DNA from: Myxococcus stipitatus DSM 14675
GTDB taxonomy: Bacteria; Myxococcota; Myxococcia; Myxococcales; Myxococcaceae
Assembly (NCBI RefSeq): GCF_000331735.1
Contig: NC_020126.1
Coordinates: forward strand, 434,001 to 498,000
Reading direction: 5' to 3'
DNA: 64,000 nucleotides
Shown here: piece by piece, positions 34,388 to 46,114 of the stretch
Layout of the letters: the number at the start of each line of letters is the position of its first letter
Position numbering within the stretch: position 1 is the first letter of the stretch
Position numbers and translations under genes: made by a program
Notes under the pieces: generated by a model
Told to the model about the DNA's origin: nothing
Databases searched by the model: none
What the model saw: only the letters and a program-made list of their open reading frames with translations

Positions 34388-35421
34388 CCTCGCGCCTTGC
34401 TCGTCGATTCCCCCGTCGTCCTGCTCGGGGACAGGCGCTGCTCGAAGCGGCCCTGGGGGTCACGCTCTTCGTCACCATCATCGCCTTTGGCATCCACCTG
34501 TCCGAGGTGGGGTTCCTCTCGCTCAAGGTGCAGGAGGCCGCTGTCTCCGCCTTGTGGGATGGGACGCATGGACGGATGCACCTCATCCCCGCGACCTACA
34601 GCGAGGCTGGGGACTCCATGCGAAAGGCCGGCGAGAGCGCTCAGGTTCGCTACGCGGACTTCAAGGGACTGTCCTCGACGATGGGGCCTGGCCGCATCAC
34701 CCAGGTCTTCACGCGCGGGACGGACATGCAGGTGCGCTGCGGAATGGACGTCGGCGTCGGCTGGGCGGGAGCCGTCCTCACGCGGCCCGCCTATCGGGAC
34801 AATGGCGGGACGGCCTGCAACGCCCAGGCGACGCTGAGCACCTGGCGCTTCCCCAGCTCCTTCCTGGATGAGGGGGATGGGGCGCTCTACCAGAAGCGCC
34901 AGCTCGAGGATTCCCTCGCCAGGATGCAGGTCTGCTCGGTGGGGCGCCCAGTGGGGGGAAGCTGCTCGGGGCGCTTCTCGATGCTCGTGGATGACTGGGG
35001 GCTCGCGGGAGAGCTCGAGTCGCCCACGTGCAACATCATGAAGCAGGACTACATCAACAGGTTCTTCCCCTGCACCAACCCGGCCTTCCATGCCGCGGTG
35101 TGGACGACCTATGCCCCGACGTCGCTCCCGATTCCCATCGCCGCGAGCAACCTGGCCGAGGCCGCCTTGCTGGTGAATCCGCTGCCGCCTACGGCGCTCG
35201 CGATGATCGGGCTGGGGATGAAGGAGCAGACCTTCTGGATGAGCTCCGCGGGGGAGGAGGCCGCGAACTTCATCCAGGTGATGCCGCTCCTGGACCCCAT
35301 TTCGAAAGTCTGGCCCACGACGCCCGGCTCCTTGATTGGCGTCACCACGGCGCCCTATGGCGCCGCGTACGTCAAGCGCAAGCCCATGCGGGGCTGCTTC
35401 CTGGGGTTGGACTGTGATTGA
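34384..35421 (+). CDS. Second TadE-like envelope protein
   Basis: ATG 34384 overlaps the upstream stop. The N-terminus MTSRLARRFPRRPARGQALL is basic and leads to the TadE-like segment EAALGVTLFVTIIAFGIHLS, with the Glu shortly after the Gly. The rest of the 345 residues is extracytoplasmic with scattered cysteines (RCGMDVG, QVCSVG, GSCSGRF, TCNIMKQ, FFPCTN, GCFLGLDC), suggesting disulfides. Together with the two previous genes it makes three pseudopilin-like proteins in one operon. Function is unknown; surface fibre or secretion-linked roles are possible. Confidence 0.78.
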   Translation: MTSRLARRFPRRPARGQALLEAALGVTLFVTIIAFGIHLSEVGFLSLKVQEAAVSALWDGTHGRMHLIPATYSEAGDSMRKAGESAQVRYADFKGLSSTMGPGRITQVFTRGTDMQVRCGMDVGVGWAGAVLTRPAYRDNGGTACNAQATLSTWRFPSSFLDEGDGALYQKRQLEDSLARMQVCSVGRPVGGSCSGRFSMLVDDWGLAGELESPTCNIMKQDYINRFFPCTNPAFHAAVWTTYAPTSLPIPIAASNLAEAALLVNPLPPTALAMIGLGMKEQTFWMSSAGEEAANFIQVMPLLDPISKVWPTTPGSLIGVTTAPYGAAYVKRKPMRGCFLGLDCD

Positions 35422-35713
35422 GCGGTGGCGATGGGTGCTAGGCGTCGCGGTCCTCTTGTCCGCCTCTCCCGCATGGTCGGATGGCGATGAGTGCAGGACG
35501 GACTGTGTCTCGAAGGCGGACGACACTCATCAGCGATGCATGGCCAGGTGCCCGGAGACATTGGACCCCGAGAAGCCGGGTCCTTTCCGGGCCTGCGCCA
35601 CGCGGTGCCAGGCGCAACTCGACAAGAAGTTCAGCGAATGCTCGGAGCGCTGCGTGAAGCCCACGAAGGGGCCGACGGGCAAGCGCAAAGGTGAGCAGCA
35701 GCAAAGCCCCTGA
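35414..35713 (+). CDS. Small exported protein with four CxxxC motifs
   Basis: GTG 35414 lies 8 bases inside the upstream gene and gives MIERWRWVLGVAVLLSASPAWSDG, a signal peptide cleaved near AWS-DG. The mature chain of about 75 residues carries four CxxxC motifs (CRTDC, CMARC, CATRC, CSERC) at regular spacing, which suggests a disulfide-braced helical hairpin or a metal site. The tail is Lys/Gly/Gln-rich. It is encoded within the TadE/G-like operon and would act in the periplasm with those proteins. No family is recognised. Confidence 0.75.
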   Translation: MIERWRWVLGVAVLLSASPAWSDGDECRTDCVSKADDTHQRCMARCPETLDPEKPGPFRACATRCQAQLDKKFSECSERCVKPTKGPTGKRKGEQQQSP

Positions 35714-35727
35714 CGACAAGGCTCGTG

Positions 35728-36420
35728 ATGGCACACGTGAAGTCATGGACCTGGAGTGTGGTGGTGGTGCTGGCGCTCGTGGCGCCGCCCGCCGCCGCAC
35801 AGCGCTTGCCCTTCACCTGGGAGGTCCCCGGTGTGGTGGGCGTCGTGGATGTTCCGGTGCCGGTCATCTCCAGCGGCATCCCCGTGAAGGTGAACGCGGT
35901 GCGCAGCAAGGAGAAGCCGGCGGTCATCCTCCAGAAGATGGTGGACCGCTTCCTCCTGTGGGACTTTCATGTTCCGCGGATGGCGGATCAGCCGCAGCTC
36001 CTGCGCGAGCCGATGATTACCGCCATCGACACCTTTGCCTTCGTTTCCTACACGGCCATCCTCCAGCCGAATCCAGACGGGACGACCACGGTGTTCCTGG
36101 GGCAGGCCGACCTGTCCCAGGCGCCGCGTCCTCAGTCCTCGGTCGCGCCGGTCTATCCCGGGGGTGTGGGGATGATGCAGACGGAGATGGAGGGGGCGCG
36201 CACGCTTGCCTATTCAGTGAGCGCCCGACAGCAGGAGGTGGAAGTCTACTACCGCAACGAGCTGGCCCAGGCGGGCTTCGAGGAGGTGGACCCGCTCGTC
36301 TTCCGCTCCAGCAACGATGAGATTGCGCTCAAGCTCGTGCCGGCCAAGGAAGGCAAGCTGTCGGTCATCGTCGTGCGGCGGACGGTGGCGCCCGACGAGG
36401 TGCGTCCCTCCACGGATTGA
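35728..36420 (+). CDS. Exported hypothetical protein of the TadE/G-like cluster
   Basis: ATG 35728 (MAHVKSWTWSVVVVLALV) begins a signal peptide ending APPAAA-QR; a GTG three bases earlier is an alternative. The 230-residue protein begins its mature part with VPGVVGVVDVPVPVISSGIPVKVNAV. A later segment, LAYSVSARQQEVEVYYRNELAQAGF, resembles domains that contact secretin or pilus parts, but this is only suggestive. It is the last gene of the cluster; ileS starts 36 bp further on, so read-through is possible. Confidence 0.72.
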   Translation: MAHVKSWTWSVVVVLALVAPPAAAQRLPFTWEVPGVVGVVDVPVPVISSGIPVKVNAVRSKEKPAVILQKMVDRFLLWDFHVPRMADQPQLLREPMITAIDTFAFVSYTAILQPNPDGTTTVFLGQADLSQAPRPQSSVAPVYPGGVGMMQTEMEGARTLAYSVSARQQEVEVYYRNELAQAGFEEVDPLVFRSSNDEIALKLVPAKEGKLSVIVVRRTVAPDEVRPSTD

Positions 36421-36455
36421 AGCGCTGTACCCGGCATGTTACGGGCGCTGTCGAC

Positions 36456-39356
<2,901 letters not shown>

Positions 39357-39371
39357 TCGGCCGGACATGAC

Positions 39372-39405
39372 ACGGGCCCGGACCTGGAGACAGGTACGGG
39401 CCCGT
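39372..39405. terminator. Bidirectional terminator between ileS and the minor-pilin operon
   Basis: ACGGGCCCG...CGGGCCCGT with an inner ACCTG/CAGGT forms a stem of about 14 bp broken by one mismatch and capped by GAGA. It is 16 bp past the ileS stop and 33 bp before the opposed fimU-like stop. Confidence 0.75.
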
Positions 39406-39437
39406 GGTGCGTCTATCCCTGACGCGAGTCTGGTTCT

Positions 39438-40097
39438 TCAGTTCGTCGTGCACTCGGGAGCAGGATGCTTCTGGGCTCGCACGGAGTCGCAATCCAGCAG
39501 GCTCGACAAACCGGTCAGCGGCTCCACCATGAGCAGGCTGCGTGGGCGGCCCGAGGTGAAGGAGAGGCGGAGGTTGCCTGGTGCAGCGGCCATCAAGGCG
39601 GCCGCGTTGCCGAGCTGGCCCGTCATGCAACCGAGCGGCGCATCGGGAAGAACGGGCTTCACCGCACGGCCCAGTCCAGGCAGGTAGCAAAGTCCGTGAA
39701 CCGACTGAGCGTTGACCGTCGACGGGATGATGATGTCCGGCCCCACTTCGTCGCAGCAACTGCTGTCACCACGACAGGTCGTATTCAGACAACTCGCACG
39801 GGGACAGGTGTTGTTGTCCCAGTCATTTTCGCATTTCAGCCGCTCCCACCGAGCCACCGTCTGCTGCGTCCCGTCGGGCAGCGTGACATCGGGCTCCACC
39901 ACGAAGCGCACAGGCTGATTGGTGGCCAGTGCCCTCTGGCGGGCTTGAAGCGCGGATGACCACAACTCCCGAGTGACCGTTGCCTCTCGCTGTCCTTCGA
40001 TGGGTCGTTGGATGCCAACCAGTGCCAAGGACAGCACCACCGACACGACGGCCAGTGCTATCATCATCTCCAGAAGAGTCATTCCCCGCGTGTGCAT
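39438..40097 (-). CDS. FimU/GspH-like minor pilin
   Basis: The prepilin leader MHTRG is followed by mature MTLLEMMIALAVVSVVLSLA, with the conserved Glu at position 5, the type IV pilin signature cleaved by PilD. The 219-residue protein has an extracellular domain with several cysteines (CENDWDNNTCPRASCLN, TTCRGDSSCC). Minor pilins prime pilus assembly. This gene ends the minus-strand minor-pilin operon; its start lies 2 bp after the pilW stop. Confidence 0.87.
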   Translation of the reverse strand: MHTRGMTLLEMMIALAVVSVVLSLALVGIQRPIEGQREATVTRELWSSALQARQRALATNQPVRFVVEPDVTLPDGTQQTVARWERLKCENDWDNNTCPRASCLNTTCRGDSSCCDEVGPDIIIPSTVNAQSVHGLCYLPGLGRAVKPVLPDAPLGCMTGQLGNAAALMAAAPGNLRLSFTSGRPRSLLMVEPLTGLSSLLDCDSVRAQKHPAPECTTN

Positions 40098-40098
40098 C

Positions 40099-41295
40099 TT
40101 ATGTTCCCGTGGGCTGCTTGCCCGCTGACACGAAGTTTCTCGGCGTCACCCGGAAGGTGAAGGTGCGCCGCTTGAAGCCATCCAGCGGGAACCCCTCCTC
40201 TCTCTGGTATGGATTCACGATGCTGGGGTCCGAGCGCGGCGTCCGGATGACGAGGGAGATTTCAAGCTCACGCACCCGCTCCCTCAACAGGTCGCGCAGC
40301 TCCGCGTCGCTCCCTGGGTTGGTGCCCGCCGAGGTATCCGCAACGCAGACAGCGCCCATGGCTCGTGTGCAAGTATCGATCGAAGGCCGGCTGACGGAAT
40401 CATCCGGGAACCAGCGATAGGGATCGTTCGGCGCCCCGAAGTTGATCACCGCCTGGCGAATCTTCAGTCGCTCCACGTCGCGGCTGATGGGCACCCATGT
40501 CGCGGCCCCTGGTGCCAGATACTCGAGCGTGGGGATTCCGCTCGCCCAGTTCACCCGGTAGGTGGCACTCACCGTGCCCATGGTGAGCCACCCCTCTTTC
40601 CTCCAGTCCGTGTGCCCCGCATCACCACAGGCCCCCGTCGTGATGGAGTTGTTCGCCCTCCCAGGGTTGGCGTTGATGCGATTCGATGCCGACTGGACCT
40701 GTGAGACTTCGATGTGGCACGCGACACTGCCCTGTGGATTGACGAGGATGGCGGGGGTCGTCTGTCCATTGGGGGGTTGCAGACTCGTGGGCGAGCCGAG
40801 CGCCGTGCAGAATGTGGAGGAGTTTCCCGTTCGGATGGGGCCTGTCGCAGCCGGAGGATTTCCGGCGGGCGCGCACGGGGCCATGTTGACCAGGGTGCGT
40901 GTGTCTCCCCAGTGGAGCTGCAAGACATCCGAGCGCATGTCTCCGTAGAGGGGGCCCGAGGGAGGGAACTCGAAACTGGGGTCCGCCGCGAAGACCGGGG
41001 CATGCGCGGTCGTCATGTCCAGCTCGTTCCAGACCTGGATGGCGAAGCGGCTGTCCCCGTCGGAGAAGGTGATGGGCGCGTTGCCCATGCCCATGCCCGC
41101 GCGAGCCACATCGCTGGCGAGCAGGTCCTTCACCGCGCGCCCGGTGGACTGCGCCACCATCGTCTGTTCCTCGAAGATGGCGCGCCGCTGCATCTGCATG
41201 CCCGCCACCAAGCCGATTCCCAGCACGATGACCCCTATCGCGCTGGCAATCATCACTTCCAGAAGCGTGAAGCCCCGGGATTCTCCTCTGCTCAT
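40099..41295 (-). CDS. PilW-like minor pilin
   Basis: The leader MSRGESRG precedes mature FTLLEVMIASAIGVIVLGIG, with Glu5 present. The 398-residue length fits PilW proteins. The ending LEISLVIRTPRSDPSI and TFRVTPRNFVSAGKQ recalls PilW family ends. It is a minor pilin of the type IVa pilus tip complex together with PilY1, PilV, PilX and FimU. Its start overlaps the pilV stop by 4 bp, so the genes are coupled. Confidence 0.87.
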   Translation of the reverse strand: MSRGESRGFTLLEVMIASAIGVIVLGIGLVAGMQMQRRAIFEEQTMVAQSTGRAVKDLLASDVARAGMGMGNAPITFSDGDSRFAIQVWNELDMTTAHAPVFAADPSFEFPPSGPLYGDMRSDVLQLHWGDTRTLVNMAPCAPAGNPPAATGPIRTGNSSTFCTALGSPTSLQPPNGQTTPAILVNPQGSVACHIEVSQVQSASNRINANPGRANNSITTGACGDAGHTDWRKEGWLTMGTVSATYRVNWASGIPTLEYLAPGAATWVPISRDVERLKIRQAVINFGAPNDPYRWFPDDSVSRPSIDTCTRAMGAVCVADTSAGTNPGSDAELRDLLRERVRELEISLVIRTPRSDPSIVNPYQREEGFPLDGFKRRTFTFRVTPRNFVSAGKQPTGT

Positions 41296-41822
41296 GGCGC
41301 CACCCGCGTCTGCAAGACCACCACCTGTCGCCCCGTGCGCGCCGGCTCGAGCCAGCTCACGGACACCCGCACGTTGGCCAGCCTGCCTCTGCTCGACGGA
41401 CCGGCCAGGTCCCTCAGGATGCTTGGCGTGCCCGCCACGCCGCCCTCGATGCTGGCCATGTCCATGCTGATGTCGACATCAACCGCCACCTCGTACTCCC
41501 TCGCGACGATGCCGGAGCCCGTGGCGGGGGCGGCTGTCAGAATCCTCCCCTGCGCCGTCTGCCACAGGGTGGTGCGTTGCTTGTCGAACCCCACCAGATT
41601 GGAGCACGGTGGATCCGCCGAGCACCCCCTGGACGCGATGTCTTCCAGCGTGCGCTCGGCGATGAGCTGCGCTTGGGTCGCGGTGAGGGTGCGACGGTTG
41701 GAGGCGCTGATATGCGTCACCAACGTCATCACCGCCGCGATGCCCAAGAGCATCACCGCCATGGTCGCCAGCACCTCCAGGAGCGTGACGCCCCGAGAGG
41801 CGCGAGACAGCCCGTACTTCAT
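41292..41822 (-). CDS. PilV-like minor pilin
   Basis: I take the start at 41822 (MKYGLSRASRG), which gives a prepilin leader followed by VTLLEVLATMAVMLLGIAAV with Glu5; the longer frame lies inside the pilY1 gene. The mature domain of the 176-residue protein contains TLTATQAQLIAERTLEDIASRG, typical of PilV. It overlaps the end of pilY1 by 4 bp. Confidence 0.87.
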   Translation of the reverse strand: MKYGLSRASRGVTLLEVLATMAVMLLGIAAVMTLVTHISASNRRTLTATQAQLIAERTLEDIASRGCSADPPCSNLVGFDKQRTTLWQTAQGRILTAAPATGSGIVAREYEVAVDVDISMDMASIEGGVAGTPSILRDLAGPSSRGRLANVRVSVSWLEPARTGRQVVVLQTRVAP

Positions 41823-44800
41823 CGCGGCAACCTCCCGTCGGGAATCGGGTCGTACACGAGAACCCGTGAACGCATGCTCCCTGGGTTTGCCGCGCCATTG
41901 TTCCACTTGTCATCGCCAATCATCTTCATTTCACCCGTGGCGGTGAGGGCGAACACATGCTGGTCATGCACCACGGGGGCACTCACTCCGTGCCCCTGCA
42001 GGGAGGTGCTGGTCACCGCCGACCTGCCGTTGCCGTCCGGCAACTGCTGGGCCTGATAGAACTTGCCGCTCTCCGTCTCACTCAGGTTGCACAGGTCCGC
42101 GGACGTGCCCACGGCCGTGGTGGCATGGACCTTGTCACCACTGAGCGACACGCCACCCCAGACAACCTGGCCGGGGTCCAGCGGCTCCACCCAGAGGGGC
42201 TCGAGCAACTCACAGGCGCCGGTGCCCGTCGGGTTCGCATCCTCGAAGGCCATCAGGTGGTAGCGGTAGTTGGCCTTGTTCGGCGGTCCGTCGCCGAACT
42301 CATCCGGGTTGTCGGCGGTGCCGAAGTAGAAGCGCACCTTCGTCGTTCCCTCCCGGACCACCCGCACCGCGATGTTCGAGTAGATCTGCTGGAAGTGGGC
42401 CGTGCCAGCGGGATTGCCCGCCAGCGTGCTGTCGGTGGCGGCGACCGGAGCACTGGCCACCTTGCAGGTCTTCACCTTGCGCCCCAGGAGCCGGGACGTG
42501 GAGATGTCATCCAGGTTGATGCGGTAGACACTGCCGGCGGTGGTGGGGACGTAGATGACGTCGTAGTTGCCATCCCGGTCGAGGTCGACCAGCGCGCTCT
42601 CCGCCGCGACGCCGGAGCCGTTGTCCAAGGTGATGACGCCTGCGTTCCGGCCCGCGGCCCCATTGGTGTAGTCGAGCGGCTTGCCGGTCTTCATGTCGAG
42701 AATGTAGAGCGCGCCGGCACGGCCCCCGGCGGGGACGTAGTCGGTGCCGACGATGGCGGCCCACACGGGCTCATTGGCGGAGCCCCACGCCAGCCGCACC
42801 ACGGAGGGGGCATGGCGTGAACCCGTGCCATCCGGAATCTGCACGGCCGGATTGGCGAGCGCCGCCGTCGTGAAGGCGTTGAGGCGGGTGGTGTCAGCCA
42901 GGTCGAACTCCCACAAAGGAGCGGGGAAGTGGCTCGCGCTCGGGTCGGTGATGTCGAGCGCGAAGACCACGGGGCTGCTGCGGCCGGATGCGGAGACGAG
43001 CACCGTCTTGGCTCCCTCGGTCTTCGACTCGATGGTCCTGGGCGTCCACGCGGGCTGGCCTGGAATGCCGAAGTCCACGTTGGCAATGGTCGGCGAGGCA
43101 TCCATCTGCGGCTTCGGTGGGTTGTTCAGGCTCACGTGCTGGACGTAGGTGTGGACGTAGCGGTCGAGCAGCATGCGCGGCATGTACGCGAACTCTTCTT
43201 CACCGGTGCCGTACTTGCGCGCGACGGGGGACGGGGCGCAGCTCGCGCTCACGGGCTCGAAGAAGCCACGCAACTGGAAGGTGCCAGCGCAAGGGTCCGT
43301 GGCCCCGTTGCGGAACGCTCCTGTATCGAACGCATGCAGGAAGCCGTTCATCGTCCCAACGTAGGCCAGCGTGGGGCGGTCCTTGAAGCGGTCCATGAAG
43401 TTGCGCCGGTACTCGTCACGCTCGGACGAGCGCGTATTCAGGGCCCAGGTGTCCAGGTACGGAGGCACCGCGATGGCAACAGTCGACAGATTGATGCCAC
43501 CCATCTGCCAGGGGCGCTTCACGTTGGAGGGCGCGGGGGTGAGTCGGTCTTCCCAGCCGTAGATCCACTCGCGCAGGAAGTTGCGGTCGTTCTCTTCACC
43601 GGTGATGTGCTTCGACAAGGGAAGGGTGATGGTCGGCGTGCCGCAGATGTCGTCGTGGTTCAGGTCGTAGACGTAGCGACCATTGGCAAAGGTGTCACAG
43701 AGCGAGTCCGGGAAGAGGGGACTGTTGTTATCACCATCCTCCATCTCCTTGCTGACGGTGGTGCGGCTGCCGTTGCTCGCCATGGTGTAGAGCTTGCGGT
43801 CGAGTGGATTGTCCCCATTGCGGAAAGACAGGGCCATCACCTGGCCCGCATCCCAGCGCTGGGTGACCGTCGTCTGGTTGGGCGTCTCCGGATTGTAGAG
43901 CGACCGGAAGTAGAGCCTGCCGCGCACCGAATAGTCCTTGCGATGGTCATACGCACGGATGGCCGGCGCGGGCAGGCCCGTTCCTGGCCAGTTCTGTCCC
44001 CAGGCCTTGCCCGGAGTCTCATTCACACCCCAGACGATGGCGTTACCCACCGCGGATGGCGAGGAGCGCGAGTAGCTGCCCGCGCGCACGGCCTGGTAGC
44101 CCACGTTGACGTTGTTGATGACGGGCACACACGACTCGTTGGGGCTGGTGATGTTCACCTTCCAGCAGAGCTGCGAGCCGGTGTAGCCGAGCTCCAGCAG
44201 GTCGATCTCCTTGGTCTTCTGCGTCGGAGTGTCGAACGGCACCGGAATCCAGAAGGGGTCGGGATTCGGCGTGCACGTCGCGCCGGCACCGGTTCCTGTG
44301 CAGATGTTGCAGTCCACCGCGATGGAGTACTGGATGCTGGGGGGGGTGGAGTTGGGGCGTGTGCACGCACCGGCGACCGCCTCCGTCCAGCACGAGGTGC
44401 CGACCTGGCGACACGCCGGAGACGTCCGAGGACTGGGGGGCACCGTGTCATCCTCTCGCGTGAAGCGAACGCGGGTGATGACGAAGTCCTCTGCATTCTG
44501 GGGCGAGATGTCTCCGCCAATGCCTCCCGACATGTCTCCGGACGTATTGACGCCGCCGTTCACCTTGTTGATGACGAACACGACGTCGTTGAAGTCTCGG
44601 TCACCACCGCCCGGGATGTCCTCGAACCCCAGAATCCAGCGGAAGCGGTCCGTCGTGGGCGCGCCGACGATGACGTGAGGCATGGCGTTTCGTGTGCCCG
44701 TGGGACGGGTCACCTGAACGCGCTCCATGGGCATGTCCAGGAAGTTGTACGTGGCCTCGTTCTTCAGCCGGTGGAGGGCGGTGCCGACCGAGGTCTTCGG

Positions 44801-46114
44801 CCCGTCCAGCCAGCCGCAGAGGTATTCCGGGGTGGTGCCCACCCGGCACGAGTCGCCCGTATCGTTGTTGGGGTCGTCCCGGTTGCAACCTGCTTCGTAG
44901 GCGCAACCAATGTTGCGCGCGGCCACGACCGTGTCGTCATCGGCGTTCTGGTCCAGGTTCCATTCCGCCTTGGAGAAGAAGACCGAGATGGGCGAGCGGA
45001 TATGGATGAGGCACTTGCCGGCTGGATCTTGCTTGAGGCAAGGGTAGACGTTGCCAGCACCCGTTGGACCCGGGGAGTGGTTCGAGTCGTAGTAGACGAC
45101 CAGGAAGAAGACGATCTCCCTCCCACCCTTGATGATGCCCAGGTCCACGGTGCGGTCGTTGAGAGTCAATCCAGGGTCGGGGTTGACCGCTCGGACGACG
45201 CCACGGTTGTCGTACTTCGAGACGTCGTAGTCAGGGACGCCGTTGTCTCCGTACTCGTCGATATCGCCCACGGGGGCGAGCCCACCGTAGGTCGTCTCCT
45301 GGCCGTCGTCATCGGCGAGCAGGAAGACCATCTGCCCGATGCCCTTGCCTCCGTTGGCCGGGTCCTTGGGCTCGAGCAGGTTCGGAATCCGAGGGAACAG
45401 GCCTCTGTCGGAGTAGGAGCTCGCGGCGGCGTTTCCTGAGCCGTTCGCCCGGCCCACCACGTCCGCCTTGATGTTGTCCGTGGTCTTGTTGGGACGGGCA
45501 TCCGCGATGGCGTTGTTCACCACATGTGTCGCCGCGCAGTCGTCCCGCATGGCGATTTCAGGCTCGTAATAGGACTTGCCGCCCAGGTCGGTGAACGTCC
45601 TCGTGCAGCGCCGGTTGGGAGCGCCCAGCGCGGTCCGAGGGCCGACGTACCTGTCCGTATCGGTGGAGGACTGGACGTTGAAGAGGTCTTCGTGCAGGTC
45701 GAGGATGCCGTTGTTGTTGTCATCCAGCAGGGTCCCGCTGGCGTTCACGTAGCCCGCGGTGATGGCCTCGTCCAGGTAGAGATAGCCCAGTGCATGGGAC
45801 GCACCGGCGGACTCGAACACGTAGCTGATGGTGACGCGCTGGTCGAAGGGGAAGGAGATTTCCTCGGCGTCGAGCTCGACCTGATTGGTATTGAGCTGGA
45901 GGTATCCGTTGGGCCCGGGGTTGCGGATGAGGATGGGGTCCTTGAGGGGATTGCCTCCGGAAGACATGGACCCGTAGCCAGACCCTGGCGTCTTGAATCC
46001 TGCCTGGCGGTCCTGGTCCAGGTGGGACTCACACAGGTTGGTGCCTTGCTGGGCTTGCGCGGGGGACGTGGCCAACAGGAGAAGAGCCGCGAGGCTTTGA
46101 ATGAGGATTCGCAT
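41819..46114 (-). CDS. pilY1: PilY1-family type IVa pilus tip adhesin
   Basis: The 1431-residue protein has a signal peptide (MRILIQSLAALLLLATSPAQA). The N-terminal half contains a DUF4114-type motif F497-E-D-I-P-G-G-G-D-R-D-F-N-D-V-V-F. The C-terminal half is the PilC/PilY propeller (PTLAYVGTMNGFLHAFDTGAF, WGGVSLSGDKVHATTAVG). An EF-hand-like calcium loop D1177-L-D-R-D-G-N-Y-D1185 is intact. PilY1 sits at the pilus tip and promotes pilus extension and adhesion in a calcium-dependent way. The gene lies between tfcP and pilV in the minor-pilin operon and overlaps both neighbours. In M. xanthus this arrangement is the cluster whose PilY1 depends on TfcP. Confidence 0.93.
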   Translation of the reverse strand: MRILIQSLAALLLLATSPAQAQQGTNLCESHLDQDRQAGFKTPGSGYGSMSSGGNPLKDPILIRNPGPNGYLQLNTNQVELDAEEISFPFDQRVTISYVFESAGASHALGYLYLDEAITAGYVNASGTLLDDNNNGILDLHEDLFNVQSSTDTDRYVGPRTALGAPNRRCTRTFTDLGGKSYYEPEIAMRDDCAATHVVNNAIADARPNKTTDNIKADVVGRANGSGNAAASSYSDRGLFPRIPNLLEPKDPANGGKGIGQMVFLLADDDGQETTYGGLAPVGDIDEYGDNGVPDYDVSKYDNRGVVRAVNPDPGLTLNDRTVDLGIIKGGREIVFFLVVYYDSNHSPGPTGAGNVYPCLKQDPAGKCLIHIRSPISVFFSKAEWNLDQNADDDTVVAARNIGCAYEAGCNRDDPNNDTGDSCRVGTTPEYLCGWLDGPKTSVGTALHRLKNEATYNFLDMPMERVQVTRPTGTRNAMPHVIVGAPTTDRFRWILGFEDIPGGGDRDFNDVVFVINKVNGGVNTSGDMSGGIGGDISPQNAEDFVITRVRFTREDDTVPPSPRTSPACRQVGTSCWTEAVAGACTRPNSTPPSIQYSIAVDCNICTGTGAGATCTPNPDPFWIPVPFDTPTQKTKEIDLLELGYTGSQLCWKVNITSPNESCVPVINNVNVGYQAVRAGSYSRSSPSAVGNAIVWGVNETPGKAWGQNWPGTGLPAPAIRAYDHRKDYSVRGRLYFRSLYNPETPNQTTVTQRWDAGQVMALSFRNGDNPLDRKLYTMASNGSRTTVSKEMEDGDNNSPLFPDSLCDTFANGRYVYDLNHDDICGTPTITLPLSKHITGEENDRNFLREWIYGWEDRLTPAPSNVKRPWQMGGINLSTVAIAVPPYLDTWALNTRSSERDEYRRNFMDRFKDRPTLAYVGTMNGFLHAFDTGAFRNGATDPCAGTFQLRGFFEPVSASCAPSPVARKYGTGEEEFAYMPRMLLDRYVHTYVQHVSLNNPPKPQMDASPTIANVDFGIPGQPAWTPRTIESKTEGAKTVLVSASGRSSPVVFALDITDPSASHFPAPLWEFDLADTTRLNAFTTAALANPAVQIPDGTGSRHAPSVVRLAWGSANEPVWAAIVGTDYVPAGGRAGALYILDMKTGKPLDYTNGAAGRNAGVITLDNGSGVAAESALVDLDRDGNYDVIYVPTTAGSVYRINLDDISTSRLLGRKVKTCKVASAPVAATDSTLAGNPAGTAHFQQIYSNIAVRVVREGTTKVRFYFGTADNPDEFGDGPPNKANYRYHLMAFEDANPTGTGACELLEPLWVEPLDPGQVVWGGVSLSGDKVHATTAVGTSADLCNLSETESGKFYQAQQLPDGNGRSAVTSTSLQGHGVSAPVVHDQHVFALTATGEMKMIGDDKWNNGAANPGSMRSRVLVYDPIPDGRLPR

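Noticed and set aside
42929-45439. A long plus-strand protein opposite pilY1
   Set aside because: Antisense shadow; composition is Arg/Val/His-rich without motifs, while the minus strand carries PilY1 motifs.
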